From Merluccius polli (Eukaryota; Chordata; Actinopteri; Gadiformes; Merlucciidae), in NCBI GenBank assembly GCA_030340625.1, contig JAOPHQ010005694.1, positions 85,001 to 149,000 on the forward strand: a DNA stretch of 64,000 bases. The letters are read 5' to 3'. Below, one piece after another: positions 40,463 through 64,000 of the stretch (position 1 is its first letter; each line of letters opens with the position of its first letter). Below the pieces are notes generated by a model. The model searched no databases. It had not been told where the DNA came from and saw only the letters and a list, made by a program, of their open reading frames with translations. The position numbers and the translations under genes were made by a program.

Positions 40463-41200
40463 GTGTGTGTCAATTTTCGATGTGTAGACGTTGTACCCAA
40501 CGTTGAAGCTACGACCAACCAGGAGGAGGCAGCGTTCCGAGCACCCCCTTACGTAAGAGCACAGGACAGCATCATGCTGGCTTTGATGACCAAGGACCAG
40601 CCACCATGAGCCCACATCTCCATGCCTATATGCCTTGTTGAAATGAACTGCCCAATACATTCCAATGGTGACATGATAGTCTTTATTTCAAGAGCACTTT
40701 TCTAAACCTTCGTTACAATGTGCTTCACACAAGGCAACAACATTACAACAAGCAAATCATAAAACCTAAATCCAACAAATAAAATTCGACAAATAAGCAA
40801 ATGAAACGACCGGTACAAGAGCAAATAAAACCAACTGCAGTGTCGCCGATGTCGCGCTGCATTAGCGAATAGTGCAAATTACTGGCAAAATCCTTGGCTG
40901 ATGGGCAGTATTGTGCAATAAAGTGATACCGGATAAATGATACTAAGAATTTAAAAGTCAAAGTCTATGGTGACTACCAACAAAAGCAAAATGTTGAAAA
41001 GGCGATGACTTTGGTGGCCAGCGATGGCAAGTTCTAGAGCTGGAAACCAAGTTGAGGCATTTCAAATGTGTAGGCAATCAGACTTTCAACACTGCAGTGA
41101 AGGACAGTTTGGAGTCCAGACAGAACAGTAAGCACCAATCTTATTATAATGCACACAGTACTGAAACAAGGACTCACGGCAGAGACATCACCTTTTACAT

Positions 41201-41298
<98 letters not shown>

Positions 41299-41787
41299 TT
41301 CATCCGCCCGCATGATCAAGAACTGCAGTTTTCCGTATTTAAACCAAGTGGATTTAAATCGAAAGGTTTCTCTAATAAACCAACTCTAAGAATACAGACA
41401 TCTTGAATGTGTGTGAGAAAGTACAGTCAAAACAGACGTCGACTAGCGGCTACATCACTCCATCTTACTTATACATCAACAATCGTGAACATGTATTGAG
41501 ACTGAAAACATTGTTAGGATTCAAGAAGTGTTACATTCAGTAGTTGTCTCAAGTAACAGTCAGTTTGAAGAACCTTTTGGAGAACACTTCATCCCTACAG
41601 GTGACATGACTTGATGGCTGTCCCTTCACCGAGGCCTTTTTCTATTCTTGACCTGGTCTATTCTCTTGGCACCGTCCTTAGTTGTATCTTGTCCCATTAT
41701 GGTCAGAAGGAGATGTGCACCAGACCCCGCTCCTCCTTGGTGTGTTGTTTGGCGTGACACCGGATCACGTTATCCCCAACGCCCATC
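40071..41787. other. Tail-to-tail region between cracr2a and prmt8, incl. prmt8 3' UTR
   Basis: A minus-strand AATAAA (plus tttatt, 40682-40687) lies 1.1 kb after the prmt8 stop and may end its mRNA. Also present: (GT)n 40431-40471, dispersed-repeat pieces (39995-40075, 40678-40745) and (AC)n 41201-41298, the last inside the proposed 3' UTR. Confidence 0.5.
41201..41298 (+). repeat. (AC)n microsatellite
   Basis: About 49 uninterrupted units, in the proposed prmt8 3' UTR. Confidence 0.97.
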
Positions 41788-59891
<18,104 letters not shown>

Positions 59892-61069
59892 AAGAGCCAA
59901 TTTATATGCTCCGCCCAATAGATAAAGGAAAATAAGAATGGTTGTGCCTTTTTGGTAGCTTTTACGTTTCTTAAACACAGAGGAAATGTTTCATGAAGTG
60001 TAACCTGTAGTCTTCTTTTGAAAGTCTGAAAGGCACCTTTGAACTAGACACAAAGCCCCCCCGAAAGATCACGACCGCTGTGAGGAGGTCCTCTGGAGGT
60101 CAAGGTTCAAAAGCTGTCCCATAGCTTCGAAGGAAAGGGCATCAATTTCCTTCATCTCAGAGGACAAAATGACAGGCATGTTTGTCCAGTGTTTCATCTC
60201 TCGCCAAGTGTGTGTAGCGGTCCGATGCTGGATTCTGTAGTGATATAAGAAAAAGGCTATAAGAACATTTGAATGGGATTGGCCTCAACACTTATTTATG
60301 ATCAGAGCTATTGAAATACAAGACCATATGCAAAATATTGACACCACATATTACAATTTATCTCAAAATAGACTTTAAATGTGATAATGACTAAACAATG
60401 AATGTGAAAGTAGGGGGTGACATTGACGATCTCAAAGTTTTTGATTATTGATTGAAAATCTAATCCAGAAAAGGGTTAGTTTCTGTGTGTTATTGATTAC
60501 TAAAATATAGATAGTCACCCATTGGATGTGAAAAATATAGGGAGGGCTTCTGATCACAACACAATTGTTTTAAATGTTTTTCATCCTGTCATTTGAATGA
60601 GAGTGTAGTGTGAAATGTTGCTGCATGCTATTTTCAGACGACCCCTAAACACCCGCAGGAAAAGTGCACCACAGCTTTGATACTGAAGCCGTTTTATTTG
60701 TAATATCATCGAAATAGTTTGTCACACTCAGCGAACTAGCAGTGTGAAATACATCGTCCAATTTTCCCAAGACTAATCTTGAGGAAAAAATGGTCTTCCT
60801 TTTTCTAGCAGCCATTGTGTCTCGCAGAGGGTAAAAGAGGCTAATGTCTTAATATCAAAGTAAACCCGGGACCTGGTCTTATGGAAACAGTTGGACCGGT
60901 CCTCGTGCAGCAACGTTGTTTCTATAAATAGCATGGCGGCTGTCATCATCACTATTACAACCGCTATTGGTCTAACAACCCGGTGAGCATGCGTTGCATA
61001 TTTAAACCTTATTTATAATAAACGAACACGAAACGGTTATTTTCGACGAGAAACATGTTACCATAATTG

Positions 61070-61340
61070 CTTTGCCGGTGACTGTCTTCCGCGTGGTTCC
61101 GTCCCCTCCAGGTGGACATCTTCTGGGTCCGAGTCCGGCTCCTCGGTGGACCGCAGCGGAGAGAGGTGAACCTCAGCCCCCACAAAAGTTGAACTTCCCA
61201 CGGCGCCGAGGGGACGGCGAGCCGGCGGTCAGGTTAGCAGGAGGACCGGCAGCAGCAGCAGCAGGACCCGCAGCTCTCCTCCTGGCCGTGGGGAGGGGGG
61301 GGCGCCTGCTGCTGGAGCCGTCCAGGTTGTTGTGGGGGAC
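61070..61340. promoter_or_regulatory. CpG-rich patch, possible promoter or first exon
   Basis: GC- and CpG-dense DNA in A/T-rich surroundings, with a CAG run (61250-61263). A TATAAATA lies 150 bp to the left (60923-60930) on the plus strand. The open frame through it on the plus strand is Pro/Ala/Gly-rich and matches no family I know, so no protein is called. Confidence 0.35.
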
Positions 61341-61984
61341 CCTGCAGGCTATCCTGACTCCCTTTTTCCTTTTCTCCCCCCTTTCTTTATTTATTTATTC
61401 TTGAACAAGACGACGTCTCTTGCTCTCCTCTTAGCAGTCAGTCATTTTAAACTCAACTAGTGCAAGCTATTGTTGTGCTGGGGACTCAGGTGTGCAGGGT
61501 GCATGCCGCCATGTCAGTCTGGCTGGGATGTGGGAGTCATTGCACAGATGATATCACCTTGCCACTTGATCCATTCAGCTCCTAAACTCTACCTTTTAGT
61601 CAATATGGTCCAGCCTTGTAGCCTGTATAGATGTTTTATTTTGTGATATATGACATGTTTGATATGACTCTGGGTATTGCATGTGTCATCTTTAGTTTTT
61701 AAACGTACATGATATTTTACAGACCAGCAGTATCTGATAAGAGTAGGGAAGCTGCATCCGTCCCTATCATATCTGTAATATGAATGATGCGCTACATAGT
61801 ATGTTAACGTCTTGCGTAGTTCCTGCTTTGTTTGCTCATATAGCCTGCTATATAGAGATACTGCATGGCTTCTGAATATTAAAACAAATCTGGTTGTCTA
61901 AAAAGTCTATTTTCAGAGAATGTCGTCTTCTCCCACCTACACCCTTTTCTTATACTGCTCCCCACTTGCTGCATTATTTAATGG

Positions 61985-62195
61985 AACCAGGCAGGCTGGC
62001 TGGCAGGCGGACAGACGGACCGATTGATAGACAGGCAGAAAGACAGCTAGGCAGGCAGATAAGCAGACAGACAAATAGGCAGGCAGGCAGATAGGCAGAC
62101 AGACACATAGGCAGGCAGGCAGACGGACAGATAGGCAGACAGGCAGTTAGGCAGGCAGATAGGCAGTTAGGCAGGTAGATAGAAAGGCAAGCTGT
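61985..62195 (+). repeat. GGCA/GACA/GATA tetranucleotide repeat
   Basis: Mixed tetranucleotide units (ggca, gaca, gata) for about 210 bp. Confidence 0.9.
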
Positions 62196-62373
62196 CAGAC
62201 AATTCCAAGTCAGTAAGCAGGAACCAGTGTTACCGTGCATCAGGACTACAACATGGTAGGCTGTTATTGTGTTGCATAAGGCAGTAAAGGCACACAAACC
62301 CACCTGTTATATCCACACGGCTCTGTGTGGGTCATGAGCTTCTAGCCACATGCCTGCTAGTATATACATGTAT

Positions 62374-62460
<87 letters not shown>

Positions 62461-62534
62461 AAATGCACACACACCACACCATACCGTACCACATGCACAC
62501 ACACACCACACTACACACACACACACACACACAC
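62374..62534 (+). repeat. (AC)n microsatellite
   Basis: About 43 perfect AC units to 62459, then interrupted AC-rich sequence to 62534. Confidence 0.95.
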
Positions 62535-64000
62535 GTTCGGATCAAATTAATGACACAGCAAATTGCTTTTGTTATCAGTAGATTGCATATTTTGATTAGG
62601 ACTCGGAGTGTATTGTATTCTAGTGAGAGTCTCTGAAACTGACATTTCTCTGGGAAGGACAAATATCAAAGAGACAGGTGTGATTAAGATGGAGGCTATA
62701 ATATTTCTTAGGATGCATTACTTCAACGACTTGCAAATGACTCGCCTTTTCAACTCCAGAGCCACTTCACGTTCAAGTGCATCGAGTCTAAGATGCTCGG
62801 AAATGACAAATTACCTCATTCCCCTTTCCTCTGTGTGCTCTTCTTTCATCAGTACAGAGTGACCCCTGTCCCTGCTTACTTACCAACAAAGGAAAAAAGG
62901 AAGATGACATTGATTCAGTAATTTTTTCTTTGGCTCTCTGGTTATGTCGGAGTCATATGCCTTACACTTGCAAGTGTGTGTGTGTGTGTGTGTGCGTGCG
63001 TGTGCGTGCGTGCCTGCGTATTTTCAACTTATTATCTCTGACTGGACATTGCAGCCTCCTGCTACGGTTTCATCATATTATCATACTAGTCAATTAGAGG
63101 TGAGCTTTTATCTTCTTTCTTTTTTTAGCAACAATTAGACCCAAATACAAGGCAGCTACCAGAGCCAGCAAATAGCAGGTGAACAAACGTATTAAGGCAT
63201 GAGCATGAAGTCCTTGGGAGGTTAATGGCATGTACAGAGTCACTATTGTAATGTTTTAACAAGTGAACACGCGTAAGCAAGTTATTTTTTCTTTCCTTTA
63301 ATTTTTCTTCTTTACAGTTAGAGAAGTATCTGTGATTCCAAGTGTGGACAAATTAAAAATGACTTGTTGCTAATGGTTGGCACAGCCCATGGCTTGTCTT
63401 AATTGTATCATATTGTGTATCTTTGTTTGCTGTTTGGCATATGACTGCTATCTGTATGTACTCACAGTATAACTTACACATTCTAGGACCACACTTTCTT
63501 TGTGTGATATATTGCGTAAAAAGCCAAATTCTGAATGTAGCTCGGATGAACGAGGTGAGCAAGGGAGTATAAAGGAGAGCCCTATTGTCATACAGCACAT
63601 CACCTCCATTTTGTCATGCCAGAGCGACTTGAAAGGGCACAAAGGACTTAATCAAAGATAGAAAATGGAGTCTGGCCACCCATACTGATTCAAAGGGATA
63701 TTAAAGAATTCATGAATCAAGCATGGCTGATCCCGCATTTATTATATCATGGCATCATTAACAAACACACACACACACACACATGTTCGGTAAAAGTTGA
63801 TAGGAGTAGTTTATCATAATTGAATCCTGTGTGAAGTTTTGGATTAGAGCTTTTTCCCATTATTCAGAAGGACAAGATGTGCTTTGGTGTGATTGTCATA
63901 GCCAAAATCATATTGGACAATAATGAGCATTAGCTTTTGCTTCATACTTGTTTCGACCAATCATGTTCGAATCTGTAAGCCTGTAATTGATGAACAAAAA

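Larger units (their letters stand above)
59892..64000. other. Upstream flank of prmt8
   Basis: No coding exon recognised. Holds a GC-rich patch (61070-61340), a GGCA/GACA tetranucleotide block (61985-62195), (AC)n 62374-62459 and smaller GT runs (62969-63010). Any 5' UTR exon of prmt8 would be here but none could be identified. Confidence 0.5.

Noticed and set aside
61072..61404. 110-codon Pro/Ala-rich plus-strand protein
   Set aside because: No family resemblance; length is expected by chance in GC-rich DNA. Kept only as a possible regulatory patch.

Overview
The window is vertebrate nuclear DNA, almost certainly from a teleost fish. Its genes are split into short coding exons with GT-AG introns. 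The encoded proteins match vertebrate families end to end, and the non-coding DNA is full of fish-type repeats: Tc1-like and hAT-like DNA transposons, tRNA-derived SINE fragments and very dense (AC)n microsatellites. The unusual load of dinucleotide repeats and minisatellites recalls cod-like fishes (Gadiformes), but that is a guess from texture only.

Four protein-coding genes are present. (1) klhdc10, minus strand, 1-3714: ten coding exons; the last runs off the left edge. (2) ube2h, plus strand, 8916-16475: seven exons, complete, 183 aa. (3) cracr2a long form (EF-hands, coiled coil and Rab GTPase), plus strand: 17 coding exons 23549-39265, 721 aa, probably with a non-coding first exon near 20.8-21.2 kb. 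(4) prmt8, minus strand, 41788-59891: ten exons, 411 aa. In each gene the exon phases join without a frame break. klhdc10 and ube2h are divergent; cracr2a and prmt8 converge tail to tail. From memory, the first pair corresponds to human 7q32 and the second to human 12p13, so the window spans a junction of two conserved synteny blocks.

One autonomous-looking transposon, a Tc1/mariner-like element of the DD36E type with an intact 346-aa transposase, 28-bp perfect terminal repeats and TA flanks, sits in a cracr2a intron (32482-33701). Several short non-autonomous elements can be delimited, some by near-identical 8-bp flanking duplications. A 654-bp foldback element lies upstream of klhdc10.

Tandem repeats dominate the rest. 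A 33-36-bp minisatellite of about 50 copies ends about 60 bp upstream of a CRE in the ube2h promoter (6845-8597). A 26-bp minisatellite of about 59 copies (47164-48693) starts about 190 nt downstream of prmt8 exon 7; every unit carries TGCATGCA, so the prmt8 transcript would hold about 59 UGCAUG motifs, the binding element of neuronal RBFOX splicing factors. Several splice sites are built from, or abut, microsatellites.

The genes do not form a pathway: klhdc10 is a kelch adaptor, ube2h an E2 ubiquitin-conjugating enzyme, cracr2a a Ca2+-sensing Rab GTPase, and prmt8 a membrane-anchored arginine methyltransferase of neurons. Functions are from family knowledge; exon boundaries are read from the sequence by hand and have not been checked against transcripts.
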